Source: Trichomonas vaginalis G3
Lineage: Eukaryota > Parabasalia > Trichomonadida > Trichomonadidae
Length of the DNA: 64,000 bases
NCBI RefSeq assembly: GCF_026262505.1
Contig: NC_067204.1
Span: 10,983,501 to 11,047,500 of the forward strand
Direction: 5' to 3'
This document shows positions 34,233 to 44,193 of this stretch, in pieces. The translations under genes and the position numbers were made by a program. Every line of letters starts with the position of its first letter. Positions within the stretch are counted from its first letter, which is position 1. Under the pieces are notes generated by a model. That model was not told the DNA's origin. It made no database searches and saw nothing but the letters and a program-made list of their open reading frames with translations.

Positions 34233-36911
34233 TCAATGAATTAGATGATCAAAATTTCGATCAAAAACACGAATCATCACTTTAGTTCGGGAAATAAAGT
34301 TATCCAAATTTAATGAAGCATAGTATTCTGTGTCAACATTAACAGGAGGCTGAGGATAAGGAAATAATGAACTAACTTTAGTTTTGAGTTTTTGGATAGA
34401 TATATGGCGCTGATTCGATATATCAATGTATGTTTTGTAATTTGGCTCACTAAGGAAATGATTTTGAAGAAATGCTTTTTTAAGTATTAATTCATTAATC
34501 ATCAACCTAAAATCAGTGACATGATTAGGAAAAACTATTGAATTTGTAAAATTAACGAGGTCCTGATTTAATTGAGTGGCAAACATGAGCGATCCGATTT
34601 TTTCTGTAAGTTGATTTTCTAGCTCTTGAAGCTGCTTGATTTTCATTGTAAGCTCATAATCGATTAGTCGATAGTTTACGCCACAATCGAATACATTGCC
34701 TGTAAAAAGATAATTGGCTGGCGGAATAGAATTGATGAAAGATTCGGTATTATTGAAAGCAACTAAGATTTGTTTATTGATCCCTGTCGAATTTAATATG
34801 GAAAATATTTCCTGGAATTGTTTTTTGCATAGAATTAGTTGATTTTCAAAATTGGTTTGGAAATATTTGATTTGATTAAATAAACCAATATTTTCCTTGA
34901 TTAATTCAGAAATTTCTGGGAATATCGCTTGCTGGCAATCATTCAAAATAGTTGTCATTCGTCTTATAGCAGCTTGGGTTTGATTATAACGAGGTGCCAT
35001 TGGTATTACAGGCCTAGGCAAATCAAGTGGAGTGTAATCGGAAAAGATGGCGATTGCAGTAAACTGTGCAAATTCAATCATGAGATTTGAAAAAAAATGG
35101 ACGATGTATTCTCCAAGAGGTATCAAATTAACCCTATTAAATTTCTCAAGTGAACTCAAATGATCCAATCTCTTCAAGTACATCTTGTTAAAATTAGTGA
35201 GTTCTCTTTCTAATATATTGAGGTCATTTCTTAATTTTTTCAGATCTTCAATTGTAAATCGTCTATTTCCATGAATAAAATCATTAAGCGCCTGCGAAAG
35301 CAATGTTATTTGCCAGCCTTTTATTGGAATAAATCCTATAATATCTACAGTAAGATCACCTTCATTCTTGTAAAAATAAATTTGTTGAGTATAATTCAAG
35401 TAATCATTATAATAAGATGTAACTATTTCTGTTAATGTTTGTAATTTCTGGATTAGAAAACAAATATATGGGAAATATTTTCTGACGGGTTGATTAAATC
35501 TTTGAAGGTATTGAAATTGGTCCTGCAAACGTAAGTTGTAGTCATAGATTGTTCTATGAACATTATACAAGTTAGTATTTGTAAACATTAAATTCGTAAA
35601 GTTTAACATTATTTGATTGAATACAGCGTTTTCATTAGCAATAGATTGAAGAATTCCTTGATATCGGCTCTGGTTTTTAAGAATAAGATTTGATATATCA
35701 TTCAAAGAAGTTGATAAATGATTATTGATTTGAGTCAGTTGGCTCATTATTGTAGATGGTTTAATGCTAATATCTGACGAATTATTCCCAATTATCAGTT
35801 CTCCATTAGCGATTTGGCTATAGGAAAGTTGCTCCATTAGAATTTCATTGTGAACATTATGACCAATACAAATCGAATAAGTTAGTTTAATTCTTTCAAG
35901 ATGTGGCCAAGGACAAATTCTATATGTTCTTGCCAAGTCTTCAATGAATTCATTTGAAATAGGATCTGAATCATTAAATTCCTCAACTAGCTTTGGAATC
36001 ACGTAATAATAAATATATATTTGTACAAAATAAACAAGAAGTTCGATAAATAAAGTAACACCATCAATAACAATATAAATAACGCATTCTGATTTATCTG
36101 TTGTAACTTTTGCAACACTCAGAATTTTATCAGTAATGTTTTCATCGTAAGGAAGTGTTTCATTGTTATAGATTTTCTCAGCTGACTCAGGCAAAGCTAC
36201 AAAACAAATAATAATTATGAGAAAGGTAAAAAAGTGAATTGGAACAAAATATATATCTTGGATATCATTGATTGATTTTGGGCGCAGCGTGAGACTATCT
36301 TTTGTGAGACTGTTATAGGAGGTGAACTTGTATTCTGCATTTGAATTTAAAGAAATTTTGGATTTAGAAGTTACACCTGAAAGTGGAATGCATGCAAAAT
36401 ATTGATTGATTTGCGCTGATATTTTCGTCAATTCGCTTTTGTCGGGGAACCTTTCTTCATTGATATGCCAAAAAATATCAGCAATTTTTTCATGATCAAG
36501 TTGATTAGTTATATGACGTGGCATGCCGTTTTGATATTCTTGTAATGTATCAATAATCTTTTGTAAATACTCTAAAAGTGTTTTTTTCGTTCTTGATTTC
36601 TTGATTAAAATTATAACTATGATAACAAACATTGTAATGAAATATAAAAATTGTAAAATCGTAATAGATAATTTAACTCTAAAATATGAATCAAAATCAG
36701 AAGGTTTTTTAATACCATTTGGAAGAGTTAGATTTGTGACGTTAAGTTGGTCCGACATTGGGTTCTTCGGATTTTCTTGCCATTTAAAGTCTCCATATAA
36801 AAGGACAACTTGGATAGCAAGTAGAATGATGGAAAAAATTTTTACAAAGTAATTATAGCGGTATATGTTTTCAAGAAAGTCTAATAAACGCCCAGCAACA
36901 TATCGGCCCAT
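34233..36911 (-). CDS. 892-residue multi-pass membrane protein, unknown
   Basis: Complete frame. Predicted transmembrane helices at about 22-42, 78-103, 226-245 and 275-305 (SIILLAIQVVLLY; ILQFLYFITMFVIIVIILIKK; FFTFLIIIICFVALP; LFIELLVYFVQIYIYYYVI). About 585 C-terminal residues follow with long helical stretches, several N-glycosylation-type sites and ..NTNLYNVHRTIYDYNLRLQDQFQYLQRF. No enzyme motif is recognised and no known family is named. The topology resembles lineage-specific trichomonad membrane proteins. It is divergent from the unknown gene at 37316. Confidence 0.75.
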   Translation of the reverse strand: MGRYVAGRLLDFLENIYRYNYFVKIFSIILLAIQVVLLYGDFKWQENPKNPMSDQLNVTNLTLPNGIKKPSDFDSYFRVKLSITILQFLYFITMFVIIVIILIKKSRTKKTLLEYLQKIIDTLQEYQNGMPRHITNQLDHEKIADIFWHINEERFPDKSELTKISAQINQYFACIPLSGVTSKSKISLNSNAEYKFTSYNSLTKDSLTLRPKSINDIQDIYFVPIHFFTFLIIIICFVALPESAEKIYNNETLPYDENITDKILSVAKVTTDKSECVIYIVIDGVTLFIELLVYFVQIYIYYYVIPKLVEEFNDSDPISNEFIEDLARTYRICPWPHLERIKLTYSICIGHNVHNEILMEQLSYSQIANGELIIGNNSSDISIKPSTIMSQLTQINNHLSTSLNDISNLILKNQSRYQGILQSIANENAVFNQIMLNFTNLMFTNTNLYNVHRTIYDYNLRLQDQFQYLQRFNQPVRKYFPYICFLIQKLQTLTEIVTSYYNDYLNYTQQIYFYKNEGDLTVDIIGFIPIKGWQITLLSQALNDFIHGNRRFTIEDLKKLRNDLNILERELTNFNKMYLKRLDHLSSLEKFNRVNLIPLGEYIVHFFSNLMIEFAQFTAIAIFSDYTPLDLPRPVIPMAPRYNQTQAAIRRMTTILNDCQQAIFPEISELIKENIGLFNQIKYFQTNFENQLILCKKQFQEIFSILNSTGINKQILVAFNNTESFINSIPPANYLFTGNVFDCGVNYRLIDYELTMKIKQLQELENQLTEKIGSLMFATQLNQDLVNFTNSIVFPNHVTDFRLMINELILKKAFLQNHFLSEPNYKTYIDISNQRHISIQKLKTKVSSLFPYPQPPVNVDTEYYASLNLDNFISRTKVMIRVFDRNFDHLIH

Positions 36912-37280
36912 TTATTGTTTCTTTATTTTTTGTAAAGATTGATAGCTTTACAATGAATACTGGAAATATTTTATAAAACTATCAATCTTTATCAAGAATT
37001 CCAAAATAGAGGAATTATTGAAAATCGTCCCACCTTTTCAATTTTTACACTATTATTAAAATATGTTATATATGAATTGACAAGCCAACAATCCAAAAAT
37101 TGTCGAATGACAATATATTTGATTTGAGATATTTACAAAATTTAGCGGTGCTTTATTCAATATGATTTTATGATTGTGATTGAGAAAAATTTTGTTACAA
37201 ATTTGAATAAATATAAATATACAGTTGTTTGGTAAAATCGATATTTGGAAAAACGACATAAAAATTTTTATTGAATTATA
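36912..37280. other. Host divergent intergenic region
   Basis: About 370 AT-rich bases between the divergent membrane-protein gene and the 37316 gene. Apart from the Inr of the latter I see nothing specific. A TCATTGTA element 44 bases before the minus-strand ATG is a weak Inr candidate. Confidence 0.5.
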
Positions 37281-37288
37281 TCACTTTA
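37281..37288 (+). promoter_or_regulatory. Inr of the 37316 gene
   Basis: TCACTTTA matches TCA+1-Y-W, with the A+1 33 bases before the ATG at 37316. It supports that ATG over the upstream TTG reading. Confidence 0.6.
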
Positions 37289-37315
37289 CAAAACGATAAG
37301 AAAATTTTTATATCA

Positions 37316-38131
37316 ATGTTTGATAGAGAAGGCTTTTTTACAATATCTCACCAGAGATGTTATAAGCAAATTACTTCAAGATGTAGTTATCTTGTTGATA
37401 ATTCTGAAGAGTATGTAAATCATGTTATTGATCTTAGTGAAAAATTATATAATCTTGACCCTGATCTTATTCCAACAAAACTTTACTCATATTATGCTCA
37501 AGCACAAGACAAATGCTATACTTTTTTAAAATTTATAAAACCTCATTACATTTCTAAACAAGAATTTGAAGAAATTTACACTTATTTAGCAAATTCATCA
37601 GATCAAATGTATCAATATCTTGAAGGATTGAATCAAGCATATTCATACAAATTTACGTTTTTCAAGTTTATCTTACCATATATTTATTTCAGTAATCAAA
37701 TCCAAAATTCATTACAAATGAAGATTGCTGATTATTATAATAATATTGACCACAATGCATGGGATTTCGTTGATACTGTTCATAAACTTATGAAATTTCT
37801 TGCTGAAAAAAGTAAACTTTACAAACAACGAGTTACTGAAAATGGATTAGATAACACCCTTAGCAATGATTTAATTCGATATGTTACAAACTTTCAGCCA
37901 CTTGCATTAGGTAGTTTCTTAACTACAAAAGATGAATGGAAAAAGTGCCTTGAATTTGCTGTTTCAATTGAAGAACTAATTCACAAATATCCCACAAAAA
38001 TTCCTGAAGTATTCCATACTACACGAAATCGCTCAACACACATTGATCCATGCATCTCTACATACAAAATTTTACATTGTTACAATGTTAATTCAATTGC
38101 TGAATTGAAACAGTTTTTAAAATTAGATTAA
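37316..38131 (+). CDS. Unknown 271-residue helical protein
   Basis: Complete frame from ATG 37316 (MFDREGFFTISHQRCYKQ). The protein is Tyr/Lys/Phe-rich and predicted mainly helical, without transmembrane segments or signal peptide. No motif is recognised. The only context is a divergent arrangement with the 892-residue membrane protein, sharing a 400-base gap. It may be a lineage-specific protein. Confidence 0.65.
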   Translation: MFDREGFFTISHQRCYKQITSRCSYLVDNSEEYVNHVIDLSEKLYNLDPDLIPTKLYSYYAQAQDKCYTFLKFIKPHYISKQEFEEIYTYLANSSDQMYQYLEGLNQAYSYKFTFFKFILPYIYFSNQIQNSLQMKIADYYNNIDHNAWDFVDTVHKLMKFLAEKSKLYKQRVTENGLDNTLSNDLIRYVTNFQPLALGSFLTTKDEWKKCLEFAVSIEELIHKYPTKIPEVFHTTRNRSTHIDPCISTYKILHCYNVNSIAELKQFLKLD

Positions 38132-38598
38132 AAACTAATTTTTGTATAAATTGATTTATAATTTTCTATCAAGAAGTCAGAGTATAAGATATATCAGTGT
38201 ATCTTAGTTAAATAGCATTGGATCTGTTTCCAAACCAATTGTAATATGTTAGACATGAATAAAAATCACATTTTTGAATAAGCAACCCTGGATAATTGAA
38301 AATGTTTGAACAAAAATTTATGTTATTCACCTATCGAAACGGTAAAAAGATAGAGTATGACGTATATATTCTACGACCTTGTTCATTCATAAAAATACTA
38401 ATTCTATCATAGGGAAAAAGTACTATCAGGTGTTTTTTATTGAATAGTTGTAAACTAAGCTTGTGATCATTTAAATTTCGAACTACCGGATCTAAATTGT
38501 TTAATGTTTATTGAATAATATTCATCAACAAGAGGCATAATAATTGTAAATTTTCGTTGATTGTATTTCCGCTGAACCAACTTTTGACAAATTTTACA
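38132..38598. other. Host intergenic
   Basis: About 470 AT-rich bases. I see no gene, structured RNA or repeat. Confidence 0.5.
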
Positions 38599-38772
38599 AT
38601 GAACGACGAAGAACTTTCACCGAGAATTATCGCCGTTGGTGATTCTGGTGTAGGTAAAACTAGTTTAATTCATCGTATTAAGAGTGGCTCTTTCCTTGAT
38701 CAGACCGTTCCGACGATTGGAGCAGGAGTAAATCCAATAGATGTAGAAGTTGATGGAAAAGTTATTTCATGA
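38599..38772 (+). pseudogene. Rab-like small GTPase, N-terminal fragment
   Basis: 57 residues from ATG 38599 give the Rab start: RIIAVGDSGVGKTSLIHRI (P-loop/G1), FLDQTVPTIGAGVNPIDVEV (switch I with the G2 threonine) and DGKVIS. The frame stops before the expected WDTAGQE (G3) segment, and no continuation follows in any frame, so the gene is truncated. Rabs direct vesicle traffic; this remnant cannot do so. The rest may have been lost when the palindromic repeats downstream expanded. Confidence 0.8.
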
Positions 38773-38854
38773 AGATATTATTTAATTTAATTTTATGCTT
38801 CGAAATATTATTCTTGATTTAATACTATGATTCGTATTTTAGGTAAATATTCGG

Positions 38855-39240
38855 ACCTTGAACCCAAGAAGAGGAACTTCCTCAAAAATCAGATACTGAT
38901 TGTTGAAAAAAGACTATAAAGCATGTTCTTTTAAGTCTATGTTACTTATCTGTGATGCCATAACTGAACAGGCATCATAGAAGAACTCCCTCAACAATCA
39001 GATACTGATTGTTGAGGAAAGACTTAAAAGATTGCTCTTAGCATTCTTTGAAGTCTTTTGTTCCTCATCTTGGGCTCTATGTCTAAGCAAGAACCCAAAC
39101 TGAGGAACAAAGTCGACAATCAGATACTGATTGTTAACAAAAAACTTCAGAGACCGTTCTTAACAGTCTTTGAAGTTTTCATACTATTTTCAGGTAGAGT
39201 ATCTAAGCGAGTTCCCAAGAAGAGGAACTTTTAAAAAATT
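38855..39240. repeat. Palindromic tandem repeat cluster
   Basis: Three degenerate units with period about 110-120 bases. Each is centred on CAATCAGATACTGATTG (38886, 38995, 39117), and the middle one is a perfect 13-base inverted repeat (38989-39017). They alternate with a second palindromic segment built on (A)CCCAAGAAGAGGAAC / GTTCCTC..GAGGAAC. A TGATGCC..GGCATCA hairpin lies at about 38952-38977. Confidence 0.8.
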
Positions 39241-39444
39241 TCGACCTTGAATCGAGAATTTTATTGGTAAACTCTTATTATTTATTTTATAATATCATGT
39301 AAATCTATTAATTTGACTCAATGTAGTCTTCAAAATTATACAATTGCGAATTAATGACTCTAATTTTTTGTGAATCTTCTAAATATCTCGTTTTTCGAAT
39401 TTCGTATCGTAGTCGACATCTTCATACAATATATTTTTCTGCTC

Positions 39445-39468
39445 AAAAAAAAAAAAAAAAAAAAAAAA
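39445..39468. repeat. Poly(A) tract at the left tip of Polinton B
   Basis: About 25 A residues directly abut the AGGTAGTGGGG tip of copy B. The same arrangement (34 A) precedes copy C at 63803-63836. Confidence 0.85.
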
Positions 39469-39509
39469 AGGTAGTGGGGCTTCCAGGCACTTCGTGCCTT
39501 CTAGCCCTG
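39469..39509 (+). repeat. Left terminal repeat of Polinton B with nested hairpin
   Basis: AGGTAGTGGGGCTTCCAGG.. contains GGGCT/AGCCC outside and GGCAC/GTGCC inside, separated by a TCCA/TTCT internal loop (39477-39507). The inverted counterpart at the right end of A has GGGGC/GCCCC for the inner stem. Confidence 0.75.
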
Positions 39510-39549
39510 AAGATGTTTAGTATAATTGAAGTTTTTATTCGGAAAATTG

Positions 39550-40569
39550 TTAGTCTTCGGGTGTGAATTCGGAGGACTCTTCTTGGATTGAGTCTTGTGG
39601 TTCATCTTCTTGAGTAGAGTCTTCTTCTTCAACATCAAAGTCATCTGGTGTATCGAACTGAATGTATGAAAGCCAAATGTTGTATGTGTTTTCCAATTGG
39701 CTTTCAAACTTGAGATACATTCCATGCATGAGTGTTATTTCAGTTTCAACGTAGAGTTGCTGACGTGGCTTGAAGACATGCATGAGAATTGGTCCTCCAA
39801 ATTCGTCCTTGAAAAATTTGCAGTAGCAAACATAAACTGAGATAGAGTCTCCTTCTTCAATGTCTTCTGCTTGGTTAACGAAATGAATAGCAATTTTGCG
39901 TACTTGAATTGTGTTGTTGTCTGAGTAAAATAATGGTTTGAACTTGGGGTTGAGTGAGCTAAGACATTGCCATTTTGCTGTTTCTTGTCCGTACTCACGT
40001 TCTTCTTCGTCATCCTGATATCCATAACTCTTTAATTTGAATTCGACCCAAAACTGTTCGACTTTTTTTGCAGCTTTGGGTGGAAGACTTTCAATAAGCT
40101 GACATATAGTTCTGTCAACCATTATCTTTGTTATTGTTGGAAAATAGTTGACAATTGTGTCACCTAATTCGAATGGGTCAGGTGTTTCTTTTTGTAGTTT
40201 GGTAAAGTCTGCAAGAACTTTGTTGAGTTGTTCACAATATTCTTTGTTAAAAGTTGCAGGAACTCTTTCTTCTGGCTTTGAATTGAAGTATTCTTCAGAC
40301 AATCTGAGTAGTATTTTGCGTAGTTCAGCGTTGCTGTGGTTCTTTGTAATACGGAGCTCGTTTGGTATTGTTTTTGGTAGTGAAAGTGGCTTTGGATTGA
40401 GCGAATTGTCTGTTCTGCTTGGAGAATGTGTAGATGCTGCAGTTTGATATTGAGGCTCTAAACCTGTGGGTGCTGAAAGTTTGCAAGCAATTTCTTCAGG
40501 TGAATTTGGAGCGAACACGCTAGCGAATGCCATTAGACAAAAATAAACTGTTTTTTTCGGACTACTCAT
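39550..40569 (-). CDS. Polinton B: unknown 339-residue protein with acidic tail
   Basis: The frame looks whole. A Ser/Pro-rich N-terminal 80 residues are followed by a helical domain (LRKILLRLSEEYFNSKPEE..), then a beta-rich domain (VRKIAIHFVNQAEDIEEGDSISVYVCYCKFF) and a strongly acidic C-terminus ending EESSEFTPED. Copy C's visible tip encodes the end of a related protein (..EEEESSE). Being the outermost gene on the left tip and reading outward, it could be an early or regulatory gene. No family is recognised. Confidence 0.6.
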   Translation of the reverse strand: MSSPKKTVYFCLMAFASVFAPNSPEEIACKLSAPTGLEPQYQTAASTHSPSRTDNSLNPKPLSLPKTIPNELRITKNHSNAELRKILLRLSEEYFNSKPEERVPATFNKEYCEQLNKVLADFTKLQKETPDPFELGDTIVNYFPTITKIMVDRTICQLIESLPPKAAKKVEQFWVEFKLKSYGYQDDEEEREYGQETAKWQCLSSLNPKFKPLFYSDNNTIQVRKIAIHFVNQAEDIEEGDSISVYVCYCKFFKDEFGGPILMHVFKPRQQLYVETEITLMHGMYLKFESQLENTYNIWLSYIQFDTPDDFDVEEEDSTQEDEPQDSIQEESSEFTPED

Positions 40570-41001
40570 AGAAAAGTTTAAAATAAACCGTTTTCGTCAA
40601 CGGTAACCCCCTCTATTTTTTTATTTTATTGAAAAGTCGTTGGCAAACCGTTCCATCTCAAATATTGAATGAACTATAAACGTTTTTTGTTTTCTATACA
40701 TACTTTTTTGTCCAACGGTAAAACTTTTTACACAACGGTTTTTGAGAGTCGTCGCCGTTGACTTTTTTGTAGAGCACTCAAAATAGTATAACTTTGTCCG
40801 GACAAGTAAGGGTCTATCTTCGCTACAGGAAAAGTTACAGGCGTTCCAAGGAAGTATACTTTGAGAAGCCTTTCCCCTTTTAAAACAAGATAGGACCGTT
40901 ATTTTACAAAACTGACAACACTTTGACCGAGTAGTTTTTTGTGCTGAACAAAAAGTGTCATATAAACATCTGTCGAAAACCGCTTTTTAACTTCACTTAA
41001 A
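40570..41001. promoter_or_regulatory. Polinton B: divergent promoter with six AACGGT (Myb-type) sites
   Basis: 430 non-coding bases between divergent genes. AACGGT or its complement occurs at 40587, 40599, 40647, 40714, 40734 and 40895, against about 0.2 expected by chance. YAACGG is the classic Myb recognition core, and trichomonads have many Myb-type regulators. The plus-strand gene start is preceded by TTCACTTAAA-ATG, a host-type Inr. Confidence 0.6.
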
Positions 41002-43067
41002 ATGCCACGTAAGCTACGTAAGAATATACGTAAGAGGAAGAGAGCATTGAAACATCCAATAGTAAGACTGACACCACAACAACAGTTGCAACAACAAATG
41101 CTGAATGACCCCACTATGTTGCAACAAATGTCAAGCAATCCTATGCTTTTAAACCGAGTTGTTGGTGCACAGAGTGGAGGTTTAAGAGCGGCACTTTTAG
41201 CGAAAATGGCAGGCTATGGTGGAGCTGCAGACGGAACAGCTTATAACCCTCAAAGTCAAATGAATTTGAGTTCACTCAAAAATCAAATAACAGATGTCAA
41301 AAAGTCAAACATAGACATACAGAAACAAATAAGTGAAAACGAAAAGAAACTAGAATATGACAGACACACAAAGAAACTCAATGAGTTAAACGTAGAGAAA
41401 AAGAAGAAAGAAGAACAACTGAAAGAACTAAGTACAGAGGAATATGCGAAAAAAGTGTCAGAAAAAGCAGCAGAAGTAGCAAAAATGGAACAAGATGTCA
41501 TAAATTTGAAAAACCATACTACTCAATATAAAATACTGAAAGATGAAGAGATAAAACAAAAAGCCCTGAAGACATATATGGATAGCGATGAGTATAAAAA
41601 AGAAGTTGAAGCAAATGTAAAGGCAGAAAAACTTTTACAGTTGCAAAACCAAACCGTACAGTATGAAAACTTAGCACAAGAAAGTAAAAATAACGACGCG
41701 CTATGCAAAAGGCAATGAAAAGCGCAGAATATATAAAAGCTAACAATGACTGGTTAGATGCCCAAGCCAACGCTAAAGCAGCCCAACTCATAGGGTCAAT
41801 AAGGACAAAAATACAAGCGGATGAAGATAGTTCAAATGAAGCTTTAACAAATGCTGACTTTAAGAACGCCTTCGAAGCTCTTCATAGTAAGGTGAAACTA
41901 GTGAACGACTTCTCATCTGGAAAGAAACTGAAGTCTGAAGGTTTCGACAAAGAGTTAAAAGAAGTAGCACAAAATATGACGAAAATAACAGATGCAGCAA
42001 CGAGACAGGCAGTTCAAAGTGCCTATGACGCCGTTAGAGCAACTGTTGTGGAAAGTCAAGAAAAAGAGTTACAACAGACCAAAACAGACCTAGTAAATGC
42101 TTTCTTAAAAACGAAAAGTCAGGTAGGACATTATGCTGCAGATGGAACATATGTGCCAGCTGGTGGAACTTATATACCACCAAACCCTCCAAGAGAAGCA
42201 CCTGCACCAGGACTACCTAACACATTTACATCGTCACATGGACATAGACACAGGCATGCACCACAACAACAACCAAAACCAACACAACAACCAACACAAC
42301 AACCAGCACAGCAACCAGCACAAACAGAGCAAGGACATAAAAGAAGTAGAGAACAAGGAAACCAAGAATTCTTAAAAATGCTTAAGGAAGAGTATGGTTA
42401 CCCAGATACTCTTGACTTTAGTGACAGATATAAAGAAGCTATTAGAAAGTTCAAGGAAGGAAATACTGACCCGAACCTATTTAGCTTTATGGCTCAGCAC
42501 CAAATGGGATATAATTTCAAACCTGGAAAATACAAGCTCGCTAAGGGATATGATTTAATAGCATATCATCCAAATGACATGAATGAATTTACTCCGAGAT
42601 ATTTGGTGTCAGAGCTAAATGATAATTCAACTCTCTTCATGAAACGCGTAAAAAATAGAGACGGAACGAAAAAAGAAAGGTTTATGAGTCCGGATGACTT
42701 AGATAGGGAACTTTTTAAAAACGGTCTCGGAATATATGAAATGCCAGCAGATGAGGTACAAGAAACTCCACAGGAAGAAGTTCAGATACAACCAGACATG
42801 GAAGAAATAGTTCAGCAACAACAGCTAGAAGAGCCTGAAGGAAACGAACAAGTCACTCCTTTGGAAACTAACTTCACAGAACTAGATGAAGATTTGGAAC
42901 AGCCGAAAAATCTTGACCCTCAACAAGAGTATGCGGAGAATATGGAATATTTCCAAGAGTCTAAAAAAAATTCGGCTGACATAGTAGAAGAATATCGAAA
43001 AATGTTTGCCGACATACAAAAGACTCCAACACAGATGAAAATATTCAGCATAGAATGGAAGAACTGA
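41002..43067 (+). pseudogene. Polinton B: large coiled-coil, Gln/Pro-rich putative virion protein (remnant)
   Basis: The N-terminus is very basic (MPRKLRKNIRKRKRALKHP), followed by QQQLQQQMLNDP, then a long Lys/Glu coiled coil, then a second helical region and a Pro/Gln-rich stretch (PKPTQQPTQQPAQQPAQ) and an acidic end. The basic head could bind packaged DNA (inference). No family is recognised. Host-type Inr at the start. It is broken. Confidence 0.5.
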
Positions 43068-44161
43068 AAGAAAATGTACACAAATACAACAACCCTTTTT
43101 ACTTACGAGCATTTAACGTTCAATCTTCGGATGAACTCGGTGAAGATAAAAGGTTAAATTTCAAGAAAACATATAGAAATGAAACATTGTTTAAAGTTCA
43201 TTCAGAACCTAACCAAGATGGAAACAAACCTACTTTTGTTTCTGCAGACGATGGAACTACAATGAGATGGGGTCATAAAGCTAATCCAGATAGGTGGTTC
43301 ATAAACTTACAACCACAATTCCAAGAAGTTGTAGACGCAATGGAAGTCAATGGTGAACCAGATATAGCTGGTATTTTAAGCGCGGCTTTAATGCCATTGA
43401 AAGATATGAAAGATGCAGATATTTTGGACCAGTATGAAATGAACATGGCTGATGGAAATATAACACCTGACGTTCTAGAACATTTATCTCAAAGAACTAC
43501 ACAGAACCATAGAGATGGTATATTTGGCGAAGAGTTTAGAAAGAAAGTTATGGACAGCGAAGGAAGAGAACCTATTGTACATGACCTTGCAAACGAAAGT
43601 TTACAAAATGTCATAAAAACTTACTTTGCAGACAATGAACCGAGAAGGGATGAATATTTAAGAAAACTCAAATGGACAGTACCAAATGAAATGTTAGTAT
43701 TGAAAAACATGTTCCTTGACAAAATAAAACCAACTACAGAAATAAACGACGCAAGACTGAAAGATTGGGTAAAAGCTTTCCCATTCACAAAAGATATTGT
43801 TGGTAACATGGAAAGAAAACCAGAATGGCTACAAAAACATATATTTGGAAACGAGCATATTCCATATGGACAGGCACTGTTTGAAGAGCTTGAACCAGAA
43901 ACTCAGGAAAGAGTCATGCAAACAATACGCGAAGACTCAAATACAGACTATGACAAACTCTTTCTAGGATATAGGTTACCTGAGATGGGCGACCAGAGCC
44001 AAAAGGCAAAAAGGACATGGGAAATTTGCAACATACTAGATGAACATAATGCAAAGATGCAACAACTTCAAGCAGAGGGCAATGAAGGAAAAAGAAGAGT
44101 TAAAAACTCAGTCAGGAAGAAAGTAAAGCTTGGTCGGAGTGGGTTCTATTATGACATATAA
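43055..44161 (+). CDS. Polinton B: unknown 368-residue protein upstream of the capsid gene
   Basis: The open frame overlaps the end of the previous region. Recognisable blocks: WGHKANPDRWFINLQPQFQEVV, LKWTVPNEMLVLKNMFLDKI, and a basic tail KRRVKNSVRKKVKLGRSGFYYDI. The tail is present at the start of the window in copy A. Its position just upstream of the major capsid gene suggests a virion or assembly protein. It might be the C-terminal part of the larger 41002 product. Confidence 0.5.
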   Translation: MEELKENVHKYNNPFYLRAFNVQSSDELGEDKRLNFKKTYRNETLFKVHSEPNQDGNKPTFVSADDGTTMRWGHKANPDRWFINLQPQFQEVVDAMEVNGEPDIAGILSAALMPLKDMKDADILDQYEMNMADGNITPDVLEHLSQRTTQNHRDGIFGEEFRKKVMDSEGREPIVHDLANESLQNVIKTYFADNEPRRDEYLRKLKWTVPNEMLVLKNMFLDKIKPTTEINDARLKDWVKAFPFTKDIVGNMERKPEWLQKHIFGNEHIPYGQALFEELEPETQERVMQTIREDSNTDYDKLFLGYRLPEMGDQSQKAKRTWEICNILDEHNAKMQQLQAEGNEGKRRVKNSVRKKVKLGRSGFYYDI

Positions 44162-44193
44162 ATCCAACTATTCTATATTTTTACTCATATGAA

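Noticed and set aside
38557-38598. TTG-started extension of the Rab-like fragment
   Set aside because: Rabs begin close to the P-loop strand; the ATG at 38599 gives the normal distance.
39445-39468. Poly(A) as the tail of a LINE or retrotransposed mRNA
   Set aside because: No reverse transcriptase, no processed-gene sequence and no target duplication on its 5' side; it abuts a Polinton tip, and the same arrangement recurs at C.
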